From NCBI GenBank assembly GCA_018263435.1, contig JAANXD010000076.1, forward strand, positions 20,123-84,122: DNA of 64,000 bases, given 5' to 3'. Both the position numbers and the translations under genes were made by a program. Position 1 is the first letter of the stretch, and every line of letters starts with the position of its first letter. Of this stretch, positions 48,671 through 58,524 are shown in pieces. The DNA comes from Candidatus Scalindua arabica (GTDB taxonomy: Bacteria > Planctomycetota > Brocadiia > Brocadiales > Scalinduaceae). Under the pieces are notes generated by a model. The model was not told the origin of the DNA. It did no database searches and saw only the letters and a program-made list of their open reading frames with translations.

Positions 48671-51600
48671 TTACCTGAGTCTCCATTTATCAATTCGGCA
48701 GACGTTTGCGAAATCGCAGTTTCCCTCACCACAGAAATCAATATTTGCCGGAGCAAGTTCAATCCTTCCTTTGCGGATTTCCCTTGAGAATTCGAGAATA
48801 TGGTTCTCCGCATCTTTCAGCCGTTTATTGAATTCTTTGTCATCAACGGCAAGTGATTTCCTTGCCGGTTTTATATTGAGCTTGAATTTGTCGATTAGTT
48901 CCTCATTATATATTCCCGTTTTTCTAGAGGTTTTCAGTGCGTAGAATTCAGCGGCGACAGGGACAACTCCAAACAGATCTCTCAGGGCAAGTATGTAGAT
49001 GGGCAGTTGCAGGTCGAGGCCCTCTTCAAGTTCTGTTAACCTGAATTCTGTTTGCCCGTATTTGTAGTCAATAATTATGCCGACTTTTTTTCCATCAACT
49101 TCTGAAACGTCAACTCTGTCAATCTTACCGGAAATCTCAATACCATCTTTATCCACATTACTGATTTTCAAGGTTTCACACTCTTCATTCCCAAATTCTT
49201 CTTCAAACATGGAGGGTTTGAATGTTGGCAGATTGGATTCCTTTTCCATGGCTTCAAATGCCAGTAGCGTATTAAGCATCTCATTTCTGGCCTTCAATTC
49301 ATCAAAGCCTGTAACCATTCCTCTGGTCTTCTGTTTGAAAACGTCATCAAATATCCCGGTTATATCTTTAGACTCTCCGGTATCTCTGAAATACTCCTCA
49401 AGTACCTTGTGAATGATAGTTCCCTGCATTAACAGATCCATGGATCTGGGAATGGCCTGCCTGAGTTTGAGTGTTGATCTGCCAAAATATTTGTAAGGGC
49501 ACTGGGCATAGTCTTTCAGCCTTGTGGGCGAAAACCTTGTACTTGTTTCACTGATCTTCTTTACTATCTTTTTATCAGAAAGTTTAAGCTTCAGGTTATT
49601 GTAGGAATCTATCAGTGTCGTTAATGTGGAGAGCTCTTTCCTGAGAGAAGCCTTATTGTTTTCTGCGATGTTATTATATAACCAGAGTGCGATTGCCTTT
49701 TCGTACCGCTCCCTTTCTGACACATAGGGGGTATTAAGGTGGTAATAGACAAAGTTCTTTGAATCGGTCGAAGTGATGATCTCTTCAGGTTCGGGAATTA
49801 TTTTTGAAAGGTTTCTCTGAATTGTGATTTTCTGACGTATCTTTTCCGGGAATAACTTCTGTGTGTCAGAGAGGAAAAAAGACGGCAGTGTTGGATTGCC
49901 ATCGCTGTTCGCTGACGGGTAAGACAAATAAAGCCTCTCCTTTGCACGCGTAACGGCGATATAGAACAGGTATCTCTCTTCGTCCATCTGCTCGCTTGCT
50001 TCTCTCAGGGCAATCTTTCCTGTGGCATTCAGTTTCTGTCTGTGAAAATCTTTCAGAAACAGATCTTCCCGTACCTGTCTGGGAAATTCTTTTTCGAGCA
50101 GGCCTCCCACAAAGATGACGGGCATTTCCCACTGTCTGGCTTCCAGGACATTGATAACGTTAACCACCTCTTTTCTCCTGTCTGTTTCCCTGTATGACGA
50201 TAAGGCCACCTGTGATTCAAGGATATGGTTGAATTTCCTGAATGTAAGGTTTCCTGTATTACCGGAAAGATCACCAAGGGTGGTGGTGTTAAGGATTGCC
50301 ATGAATTCCTTCAGGGCGCCTGCATCTGATTTCATCAACCCTGAGATTGCCTGATGATAATGATGGTTTACTTCATCAATAGATTTCACAGGCGGCGTAA
50401 ACGTCGGTTTGTAAAACAGGTTTACGATGTCAATATAGTATTTGCAATAATAGCTGAATGTATGCCTGCCTTCCAGGTTGGTGAAAATCTTCTTCAGTTC
50501 CTTCAGAAATTTGTTAACAGGTTTTAATTCGCTGGTAAGTTTCAGCCATTTATTGTAATCGTTAACAGTGCCTCTTTTCAGGTATTCCTGTACCAGTCTG
50601 TTTATAAGGTTTCCGTCTATGCCTGTGTTAGATTTTAAAACCTTCCAGACCGCTTCATCCTGCCACTTATCTGTAAAGATATGTGTTGTATTCATTATGG
50701 CCTTAATCAGGGGATTGTCTTTTAATGGTTTTCTGCCATATATTCTTACCGGGATGCTAAACCTGGTGAAAGTGTCTTCAACGATATCCCGATACTTTTC
50801 TATATTTCTGAATATTACGGCAATTTGACTGAAGGTATAACCATCTCGGTAAGTCAGCTTTCTTATCATGCGGGCAATCTGTTCAACCTCATCCTGCATG
50901 TTAGCAGCAGCCGTAATCCGCAATGACGTGCCGGAGCTATCAGGTTCCGGTATAACAATGTTTTCAGGTTGAGAGAATATGTTTGCTTCGATATGCCCTA
51001 ACATCCGGCTGGTCGTTCTTCTATTCTCATCAAGCCGCAATTCCCGGAGATTCAATTCCGAGAGTCTGGAATATGTTTTATGCGAGACCCGAAATGCGGG
51101 TGGTACAGGATCAGCAATTTGATATGGCAGGGTGACGTAGACGTTCGGTATAAGAGAAGCTAATTCTTTAATAAATTTCAGTTCGAGTTGTGTGTAATCA
51201 TGGAAACCGTCTATTAATAACAGTTCAACTTTGGAGAAAATATCCTTGTCCATTTGTGATAAGGCTTGTGACAGGAAATCTTCCCTGTCCATCAGGTTAT
51301 TTTTGTTAAGAGCTTTTTGATAGCGCTCGTAAAGCTTTACCAGTTCGTTACACTTCAGGTTAAGGGGTGAATAGTCATTGCTTGTTTGAATCCCTTTGAG
51401 TACGTCTTTAAAGGGAAGTGGGCCGAGTGAATTCTCTTTAATCTCTCTTACGAAATTCAGGAAAGCGGTTTTAAATCCTGCATAACCTGAGACCCCTGAA
51501 AAGTAACCTTTATAGGTGTCTTTAAGGATGTCTGAAAGGACCAGGTCCTTCTCACCTTCATTGATCAGTTTCTTGAGTGACGTGGTATCAACACTCTCCA

Positions 51601-51838
51601 GTATCTTATTTGCCAGTCCGGAGAATGTGACGAGTCCCGTGTCAAGATAACCCTTAAACTTTGAGCCCTGAACTTGTTTCAGGGTCAGTCCTCTGAGATG
51701 TTCGACCTGACTGTGGGTTGGCAGGATGAAGATTACACTGTCTTCTTTGTGTTCTTCAACGAAACGGGAATATTTCTGAAGGACAAGGTGTGTCTTACCG
51801 CTACCGGCCTTTCCTGAGACTAAAAACCTTTCTTGCAT
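48671..51838 (-). CDS. AddB/RexB-like helicase-nuclease subunit
   Basis: LVSGKAGSGKTHLVLQKYSRF; C-terminal ISGKIDRVDVSEVDGKKVGIIIDYKYG (PD-(D/E)XK) and CGEGNCDFANVC; directly upstream of the AddA-like gene. Confidence 0.82.
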   Translation of the reverse strand: MQERFLVSGKAGSGKTHLVLQKYSRFVEEHKEDSVIFILPTHSQVEHLRGLTLKQVQGSKFKGYLDTGLVTFSGLANKILESVDTTSLKKLINEGEKDLVLSDILKDTYKGYFSGVSGYAGFKTAFLNFVREIKENSLGPLPFKDVLKGIQTSNDYSPLNLKCNELVKLYERYQKALNKNNLMDREDFLSQALSQMDKDIFSKVELLLIDGFHDYTQLELKFIKELASLIPNVYVTLPYQIADPVPPAFRVSHKTYSRLSELNLRELRLDENRRTTSRMLGHIEANIFSQPENIVIPEPDSSGTSLRITAAANMQDEVEQIARMIRKLTYRDGYTFSQIAVIFRNIEKYRDIVEDTFTRFSIPVRIYGRKPLKDNPLIKAIMNTTHIFTDKWQDEAVWKVLKSNTGIDGNLINRLVQEYLKRGTVNDYNKWLKLTSELKPVNKFLKELKKIFTNLEGRHTFSYYCKYYIDIVNLFYKPTFTPPVKSIDEVNHHYHQAISGLMKSDAGALKEFMAILNTTTLGDLSGNTGNLTFRKFNHILESQVALSSYRETDRRKEVVNVINVLEARQWEMPVIFVGGLLEKEFPRQVREDLFLKDFHRQKLNATGKIALREASEQMDEERYLFYIAVTRAKERLYLSYPSANSDGNPTLPSFFLSDTQKLFPEKIRQKITIQRNLSKIIPEPEEIITSTDSKNFVYYHLNTPYVSERERYEKAIALWLYNNIAENNKASLRKELSTLTTLIDSYNNLKLKLSDKKIVKKISETSTRFSPTRLKDYAQCPYKYFGRSTLKLRQAIPRSMDLLMQGTIIHKVLEEYFRDTGESKDITGIFDDVFKQKTRGMVTGFDELKARNEMLNTLLAFEAMEKESNLPTFKPSMFEEEFGNEECETLKISNVDKDGIEISGKIDRVDVSEVDGKKVGIIIDYKYGQTEFRLTELEEGLDLQLPIYILALRDLFGVVPVAAEFYALKTSRKTGIYNEELIDKFKLNIKPARKSLAVDDKEFNKRLKDAENHILEFSREIRKGRIELAPANIDFCGEGNCDFANVCRIDKWRLR

Positions 51839-51990
51839 ATAGCTTTCTAATTTTTTACTAGCATCTACGAATATAAATGTATGTGAATAATTTTACTGCA
51901 CAAGTGTATTATCCAGAACCCCTCCCCCAAAAGATGTCCTACTGATAATTTTTGTAACCAAAAATAATATATTAATCAGGTTTTTGATTC

Positions 51991-52170
51991 TTTATTTTGG
52001 TCATTTGGTGTTATGATTTATTTGGGATTTGCTATTTAGGACTTGAATTTACAAAATCTATTTGTTGATCGTTATTATAAAAGAGTGGGGTTGTTTTGCA
52101 ATATAAAAGATTCTAGTGGCGGGTTTCACACAAAGCAACGAAGAACACAAAGAGAAAAACTATTGTCTTT
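51991..52170 (+). repeat. Dispersed intergenic composite repeat, copy 2
   Basis: Same order of blocks as 6631-6806, ending GGGTTTCACACAAAGCAACGAAGAACACAAAGAGAAAAAC. Confidence 0.7.
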
Positions 52171-52234
52171 TGTTTTATTTTTTTAAATTTTGTTTTCCTA
52201 GCGAACTCTGTGTCTTAGTGTGATTACTTATTTT

Positions 52235-52606
52235 TTATGCATTTCGAAATATCCCACATTCTTTCCATATATTGCATTCCCTTTTTTGATCTGGTCCTTT
52301 GGTAATATCAAAATGGTTTTGATTAAGCGGTAACTTGTTTAAAATAAGATATTCATTTATTTTGCAATGGTCCCAATCTAAAATAGGAAAAAGCTGGCAT
52401 ATGCATTTATTATATTGAACAAAATTTGTGGTTTTTCTCTCTTCTGTTTCATGACTCATGACTCCTCCAAGCCATGCTTTAACTTTTAACTCTTTAAATC
52501 CTCTATTCAGGGGTTCATGTTTTATAATAGATACAACCTTATTGAAATAATCTGAATCCATATCACTCCAATTTGGATATTTCTCTTCAATGTTCATTAT
52601 TGGCAT
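52235..52606 (-). pseudogene. Possible PAPS-reductase-like (CysH) C-terminal fragment
   Basis: KAWLGGVMSHETEERKTTNF...PILDWDHCKINEYLILNKLPLNQNHFDITKGPDQKRECNIWKECGIF; no PP-loop motif in the ORF. Confidence 0.4.
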
Positions 52607-53183
52607 AAAAACAAATAATTAAAAAAACAACGGTAGAAATAATCTTAATCCTTAGTTCAATAAGGAAATGTATATTTCCGAGAATAAATAAGTTTTTTCT
52701 TTAACGGCAAACTTAAATTATATATTTTTTTGTCTATTAATTCAAATAGTGATTTTAAGGTACTGCCAAAAAATTACCGACGGAGAACGACGGATCAAGT
52801 CTTCAAATGACAATTAAGAGAAATTTAACCACGGAAATCCCCGGACAAAAGACGCAGAGGACATAGCACGGAAAATCACAGAGGATAGAGACAAGTCCAG
52901 ACATATGACCAGTCTTGAGTATTATTATTGACACTACTCTGAGATTAATGTAACATGCATGTTTCTGTATTTGAATTTTGTGTGCATAAATCAGTAGTAG
53001 TATTACTCTCTCGCATCCATTAAGTACGTACGGCAAACTGACTCACGCTTTCCGGAACTCTTTGGAGCAGGTAGTTTATCCGGAAAGGACATTTCGTCTC
53101 TCCTTCTCCTCTGTATGCATACCACATTAGTACAATTGATTCCATAATCATCAGGAACATTTTATTACAAGTTACACAATATC

Positions 53184-54740
53184 ATGTTTAATTTTTTTAT
53201 CCAAAGACGTGCAAATATAAAGGATGACGTACTGTCCGGTCTCACTGTTGCACTGGCATTAATACCTGAAGCCGTTGCATTTTCCTTTGTCGCAGGTGTA
53301 GAGCCCCTGGTTGGTTTGTATGCGGCCTTTATTGTGGGGCTTATTACTGCGGTGGGCGGTGGCAGGCCGGGAATGATTTCGGGTGCCACAGGAGCACTGG
53401 CGGTAGTGATGATCGAGCTCGTCGCACAGCACGGTGTGGAGTACCTGTTTGCCGCGGTTGTACTGATGGGCATTATCCAGATAACGGCAGGACTTTTGCG
53501 TCTGGGCAAATATATCAGCCTGGTACCTCATCCTGTAATGCTGGGATTTGTTAACGGCCTTGCAATCGTAATCTTCCTCTCCCAGTTGCAGCATTTTAAA
53601 CTGCCGGGAGTAATGGGAGTATTGGCCTGGATGAACGGAACTACCTTATGGATTATGATAGCACTGGTTGCCTCAACAATGCTGATCATTTTCTTTGTGC
53701 CACGCTTAACGCGTGCAGTCCCCGCTCCACTGATCGCAATAATAGTGATCTCGGCAGTAGTAATAGGATTCAACATAAACACTCTGCAGGTAAAAGACAT
53801 GGCATCTGTTGCCGGAGGACTGCCACAGTTCCACCTGCCGATAGTTCCGCTGGACTGGCATACACTCAGCATTATCTGGCCATACTCCCTTATACTTGCC
53901 GCCGTCGGCCTCCTGGAGTCTCTGATGACATTATCTCTGGTAGATGAGATCACTGAAACCCGCGGTCAGAGCAACAGGGAATGCCTTGGACAGGGAGTCG
54001 CAAACGTAGTCGCAGGTTTCTTCGGAACAATGGGAGGGTGTGCCATGATAGGCCAGAGTATGATAAATGTTAATTCCGGAGGACGCAGACGTTTATCCGG
54101 TATTTCAGCCGCTATCTTCCTGCTCCTGTGTATTCTGTTTGGTTCCAGGTACATAGAGATGGTCCCTCTTGCCGCACTTGTAGGTGTTATGTTTATGGTG
54201 GTAGTGAGTACTTTTGAGTGGTCAAGCATCCGTATCATGCACAAGATGTCACGGTCTGATGCATTCGTGCTGGTCCTCGTATCCGGAGTGACGGTGTTTA
54301 CCGACCTTGCCATTGCAGTTCTGGCCGGAGTAATCGTATCTGCCCTTGTCTTTGCGTGGAAGAGCGGTAAGAATATACAGCTGAACTCACTCGTAAGCAC
54401 ACCAAGATTATCCGTCTATGGGCTGACAGGCCCATTGTTCTTCGGGTCTGTAAGAAAGTTCCTGAATTTTTTTGATCCGCATAAAGACCCGGACCATGTA
54501 GTCATAGACTTTAAACACTCCAAGGTGTGTGATCAGTCAGGCCTTGAGGCTATCAAATCCCTTTCCGAACGCTATTTTAATATCGGTAAACGCCTGCACC
54601 TGAAACATCTCAGCACGGACTGCCAACGCTTCTTGAAAAGCATGGAGGTCTTTGTAGACGTAAATGTTATCGTGAAACCGAAGTTCCGTATGGTGCCCAG
54701 CCACGAGCACCTGAAATTGGCACTCCCACCGGAAACTTAA
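53184..54740 (+). CDS. SulP family anion transporter with STAS domain
   Basis: DDVLSGLTVALALIPEAVAFSFVAGVEPLVGLYAAF; FFGTMGGCAMIGQSMINVNSGGRRRLSG; C-terminal STAS (HVVIDFKHSKVCDQSGLEAI). Confidence 0.93.
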   Translation: MFNFFIQRRANIKDDVLSGLTVALALIPEAVAFSFVAGVEPLVGLYAAFIVGLITAVGGGRPGMISGATGALAVVMIELVAQHGVEYLFAAVVLMGIIQITAGLLRLGKYISLVPHPVMLGFVNGLAIVIFLSQLQHFKLPGVMGVLAWMNGTTLWIMIALVASTMLIIFFVPRLTRAVPAPLIAIIVISAVVIGFNINTLQVKDMASVAGGLPQFHLPIVPLDWHTLSIIWPYSLILAAVGLLESLMTLSLVDEITETRGQSNRECLGQGVANVVAGFFGTMGGCAMIGQSMINVNSGGRRRLSGISAAIFLLLCILFGSRYIEMVPLAALVGVMFMVVVSTFEWSSIRIMHKMSRSDAFVLVLVSGVTVFTDLAIAVLAGVIVSALVFAWKSGKNIQLNSLVSTPRLSVYGLTGPLFFGSVRKFLNFFDPHKDPDHVVIDFKHSKVCDQSGLEAIKSLSERYFNIGKRLHLKHLSTDCQRFLKSMEVFVDVNVIVKPKFRMVPSHEHLKLALPPET

Positions 54741-54779
54741 AACACGGATGATTTAGAAGGAATACTAAAAGGAATACTA

Positions 54780-55816
54780 GGGTCAGACCTTCATAATTCA
54801 GTTGACAGGTTATGGAGAATAGATAGAATGTAAAATATGGCAAGACCTTTACGATTAGAGTTTGAAGGGGCTTATTATCACATAACATCAAGAGGGGATC
54901 AAAGAGGTAAAATCTTTTTTGATGTTAGAGACAGGGAAAGATTTCTGGAGATATTGAAAAGGACAAAAGAAAGATATGGATATCTGCTCCATGCTTATGC
55001 CTTAATGGATAATCATTATCACCTTTTTATTGAGACACCGAAGGCAAATCTCTCTCAGATAATGCAAAATATCAATACGAGCTATACGGTTTATGTAAAT
55101 AAGAGGCATAAAAGATATGGTCATCTGTTTCAGGGAAGGTTTAAGGGTATAATCGTTGATAAAGATACCTATTTGATGGTCTTAACCAGATATATTCATT
55201 TGAACCCGGTACGGGCAGGAATAGTGAAAAGGCCTGAAGATTATAGATGGACAAGCTATATGGAATATATCGGCGCTGGTAAGGAGAAAGAGCTATTAGT
55301 GGATATCACAGAAACTCTTTCATGCTTTTCAAAGACGAAGGGAACGGCGATGAAGGCGTATAGAGAATTTATAAATGATGGTATTGGCGAAGAGGATAAC
55401 CCATTGGAAGACGTAGAGGCGGGGATAGTTGTGGGTAGCAACAGATTTAAGGATTTGATAAGAAAATTATTACAAAAGCGAAAACCTGATGAGGAGATTC
55501 CTCAGCTAAAAAGGTTAAGAGAAAAAATCCCTATAGACAGAATTATAAAGGTTTGTTGTGATTATTATGGCAAGAACAGAGAGGAATTACTCACAAGTGG
55601 CAAAGCTAAAAATGAAAGAAGGACAGTGATATACCTATCCAAAATATTGAGCAATGTAAAGAACATAGAAATTGGTCGGTATTTTGGGATAAAAGGATCA
55701 ACGGTGAGCGAGTCTTTAAAGGGAGTAGAAGACAGGATGAAAAGAGATGAGAAGCTTCGGAAAGAGATTGAAGTGTTAAAAGGACAGCTTGTTATTGAAT
55801 AATGAAGGTCTGACCC
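54780..55816 (+). mobile_element. RAYT element bounded by 21-bp terminal inverted repeats
   Basis: Left GGGTCAGACCTTCATAATTCA (54780-54800) versus reverse complement of 55796-55816 GGGTCAGACCTTCATTATTCA, one mismatch. Confidence 0.85.
54837..55802 (+). CDS. REP-associated tyrosine transposase (Y1_Tnp/RAYT)
   Basis: MARPLRLEFEGAYYHITSRGDQRGKIFFD...HAYALMDNHYHLFIETP...YGHLFQGRFKGIIVDKDTYLMVLTRYIHLNPVRAGIV. Confidence 0.93.
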   Translation: MARPLRLEFEGAYYHITSRGDQRGKIFFDVRDRERFLEILKRTKERYGYLLHAYALMDNHYHLFIETPKANLSQIMQNINTSYTVYVNKRHKRYGHLFQGRFKGIIVDKDTYLMVLTRYIHLNPVRAGIVKRPEDYRWTSYMEYIGAGKEKELLVDITETLSCFSKTKGTAMKAYREFINDGIGEEDNPLEDVEAGIVVGSNRFKDLIRKLLQKRKPDEEIPQLKRLREKIPIDRIIKVCCDYYGKNREELLTSGKAKNERRTVIYLSKILSNVKNIEIGRYFGIKGSTVSESLKGVEDRMKRDEKLRKEIEVLKGQLVIE

Positions 55817-56101
55817 TTGTGTTCAAAAAACACTTGAACTTTGTTATTTATTTTGCTACTTGTACGAAATCTTATAAAAGCAATTTCCTATCATCTCATC
55901 TATAAATGGCATGTTGATTCTCCATGGTCCTGATAATTTTGATAATAATATAGCCTGCGATGCAGGGGATTGCATTTTGAAATTGGCTCTGTTATTAAAA
56001 ACTCTACAGGACCGATAGAATATCATTATATCTTGTGATATAATTCAGTTGTTGGAGTTGAGAATGAATCTTAATTCAGCTATAAAAAGAAGGAATAAAC
56101 A

Positions 56102-57271
56102 ATGAAGATGCAATCTGCGAAGAAGCCTGCGAAGGGGCAGGTCATTGCCGTACAATCGAAATCTGACCGTCCCGGTTTGTTTAAGCTTCTGCTGCCGGTG
56201 ATCGTCTTCAGTCTTATTGTCTTGTTTTTTGTTACTGCGGTTTACTGGTACAATTTCATGCCTCGGGCGACAGGGCGCAGTTATCTTGAATTTCACGAGA
56301 TTTCATCGAAGCGGCGTGCGATAATTCGGGAGTTGGCGGTTGATCTCGGCGCACCGGTAAAGGCTGGACAGTTGCTGGTGAAGCTGGATGAAAATGAGCT
56401 TTTGGCTCGGAGGAAACGACTTCAGCAGGCCGTAACGGTTGCCAGTGAAGCAATTGTGGCGAAGAAGAATGAGCTTGAATTGAAACAGCAGGAGTTACGA
56501 CTGAAGCTTGATGATCAGCATATATTCCGGACGGTGGAGGTGGAAGCGGCGCGTGTTGCGATGAGCGAGGATGCGGCTCGGCTGCAGAGCGCGATTGCGC
56601 GTTTGCAGGGGTCTCAGATCGAGCTTGACCGGGTCAGGAAGCTGGCGAAAAGCGGAGCGATGTCGCAGTCCAGGCTGGATCAGCAGCAGACCCTGTATAA
56701 TGCGATCGACCGCGAAGTAAAAGGCTATGACAAGGTTGTGGCGGCGGGCGGCGAACGCTTAAGGCAGGCGATGCGGCGGCTGTCGGACTATGAAAAAGGC
56801 AAAGCGATAAATGTGCCGGTTGCTGAGATACTGCGTCCGGTCAAGGCGTATGTCGCGGAAGTTGAAGTGCAGATCACGGAGATTGATGCTCTTTTGGAGA
56901 ACTCCCGTCTGACATCACCGATTGATGGAGAGGTCGGTTCGATTCAGCAGCGTGCGGGTGCCGTGGTTGATGCAGGAGAACCGATACTTACGGTTGTCCA
57001 TTCGCGCCCGCATTTGGTGGAGTCATATATTCGGGAGAAGTGGATGGGCTCGGTGCAGGAGGGCGATACGGTTTATCTGCGGCCTTTATCGTCGGGTAAT
57101 GGCGGTAAATTGAAGGCCAGGGTGGTGGAGCGCGGCAAATCTGTCACCCGGGTACCGCGCGATTTCCTGCCTGAATATGATGAATCACGGGTGATGGGGT
57201 TACGATTTGTCATGGAATTGGAAAAAGAATGGGACGGTCCGCTCGGTGCCGCTTTCAGTATAAGTTTCTGA
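56102..57271 (+). CDS. HlyD-family membrane fusion / periplasmic adaptor protein
   Basis: Single N-terminal TM, VKAGQLLVKLDENELLARR, coiled coil, LTSPIDGEVGSIQQRAGAVVDAGEPILTVV. Confidence 0.85.
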   Translation: MKMQSAKKPAKGQVIAVQSKSDRPGLFKLLLPVIVFSLIVLFFVTAVYWYNFMPRATGRSYLEFHEISSKRRAIIRELAVDLGAPVKAGQLLVKLDENELLARRKRLQQAVTVASEAIVAKKNELELKQQELRLKLDDQHIFRTVEVEAARVAMSEDAARLQSAIARLQGSQIELDRVRKLAKSGAMSQSRLDQQQTLYNAIDREVKGYDKVVAAGGERLRQAMRRLSDYEKGKAINVPVAEILRPVKAYVAEVEVQITEIDALLENSRLTSPIDGEVGSIQQRAGAVVDAGEPILTVVHSRPHLVESYIREKWMGSVQEGDTVYLRPLSSGNGGKLKARVVERGKSVTRVPRDFLPEYDESRVMGLRFVMELEKEWDGPLGAAFSISF

Positions 57272-57338
57272 AGACCATTCCGAAGATTTCATGAAAGCTT
57301 GAAAATATTAGGACGATAAATAATCAGGAGGAAAGAGG

Positions 57339-58466
57339 ATGAGAAATGTTGATCAGGCATACGAGGCATACGCGGTGCCGATACTGAAGCATTTAGCGGC
57401 GAAGGCGGCGGATGAATCGCTGCGTCCGGTTCCGGATCCGGCATCCCCGATAGCATATTCATACCCGGAACTGAAATCTATTCTGGGAGAAAGGGCATAT
57501 CTTGACTCTGTTATTCTCGGCCGACTCGAAAAAGAGCAATACGTTTTTGCCGACTTCAATGACCGAATCCTACTCTGCCCTTACTGCCTGGCGTACAACG
57601 TCTGCTTCCGGGATATCTGTCCGGAATGCGGTTCTGCCGACTTGACAGCGCTTGAGATGCTGCATCATTTTCGCTGCGGCTACATAGGGGCGGAAGAGGA
57701 ATTTCACAAGGACGGCAAGCTGGTTTGCCCGAAATGTTCGGTCGAACTGCTGCATGTCGGCAAGGATTACGAGAGGCCGTCAGAGGTTTATACCTGCGGG
57801 CAGTGTGAGTGGACTGGTTCGGAGCCGGTCACGAGCGGTCATTGTGTTGTCTGCGACAAGGAAGTCCGGCCGGAGAAGTGCCTGATTCGCGATATCAAAT
57901 CGTACCGTATTGCGTCTGCGGGCAGGGCTTCGGCGGAAAGTGGTGAACTGCAGCCATCTGATATCCGTACAGTGGGAGACATGGATCCGGCAAGTCTGGA
58001 AATCGGGGCGGACAGTTTCAGCGAGATTGGTCCTCTGCTGACTTTGACGAATGAGCTTGGCCGGCTCAGCACAAAGCACGAGATACCGCTTTCAGCCATG
58101 GTCATCATGCCTGATGCACTGGCTGATGAAGAATCCGCTCCCGGGCCGAAAATCGCTTCGGGTTTTATGCGCAGTCTGGAGGAGAAAGTCCGGGATCTGC
58201 TGCCGGATACTGCTTACCTGGCGGTTGCCGATGAACGGCATATGCTGGTGGTACTGCCTTATTCCGACCCGGCCCGGACTGGTGAACTGGCGAGGAAGGT
58301 GATCAGTGAATTACGCGATACAAGCTTCAGCGGTGAGATTGGCGGGACAACATTGAGTGTCGGCGTGGCAAGTTGGGAGGCCGGCGCGGCGCGTCTGCTC
58401 GAAGATACCCGCAAAGCCTGTCAGTTGTCGGCTGATAATGGTGGTGACCGCTGTGAAACCACGTGA
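57339..58466 (+). CDS. TackOD1-like zinc-ribbon protein with degenerate GGDEF domain
   Basis: Multiple CxxC pairs (LCPYCLAYNVCFRDICPECGSADLTALEMLHHFRCGYIGAEEEF, LVCPKC, YTCGQC, GHCVVC); C-terminus GGDEF-like (MLVVLPYSDP...TLSVGVASW...ACQLSADNGGDR) without the GGDEF signature. Confidence 0.72.
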   Translation: MRNVDQAYEAYAVPILKHLAAKAADESLRPVPDPASPIAYSYPELKSILGERAYLDSVILGRLEKEQYVFADFNDRILLCPYCLAYNVCFRDICPECGSADLTALEMLHHFRCGYIGAEEEFHKDGKLVCPKCSVELLHVGKDYERPSEVYTCGQCEWTGSEPVTSGHCVVCDKEVRPEKCLIRDIKSYRIASAGRASAESGELQPSDIRTVGDMDPASLEIGADSFSEIGPLLTLTNELGRLSTKHEIPLSAMVIMPDALADEESAPGPKIASGFMRSLEEKVRDLLPDTAYLAVADERHMLVVLPYSDPARTGELARKVISELRDTSFSGEIGGTTLSVGVASWEAGAARLLEDTRKACQLSADNGGDRCETT

Positions 58467-58524
58467 ATCCGTGGCATCAGTAAGCTTTATTCTTGAGATT
58501 TTAAATTTGCTTAGGTGAAATCCT

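Noticed and set aside
53528-54400. Minus-strand ORFs of 141 and 144 aa
   Set aside because: Antisense to the SulP transporter; no domain resemblance
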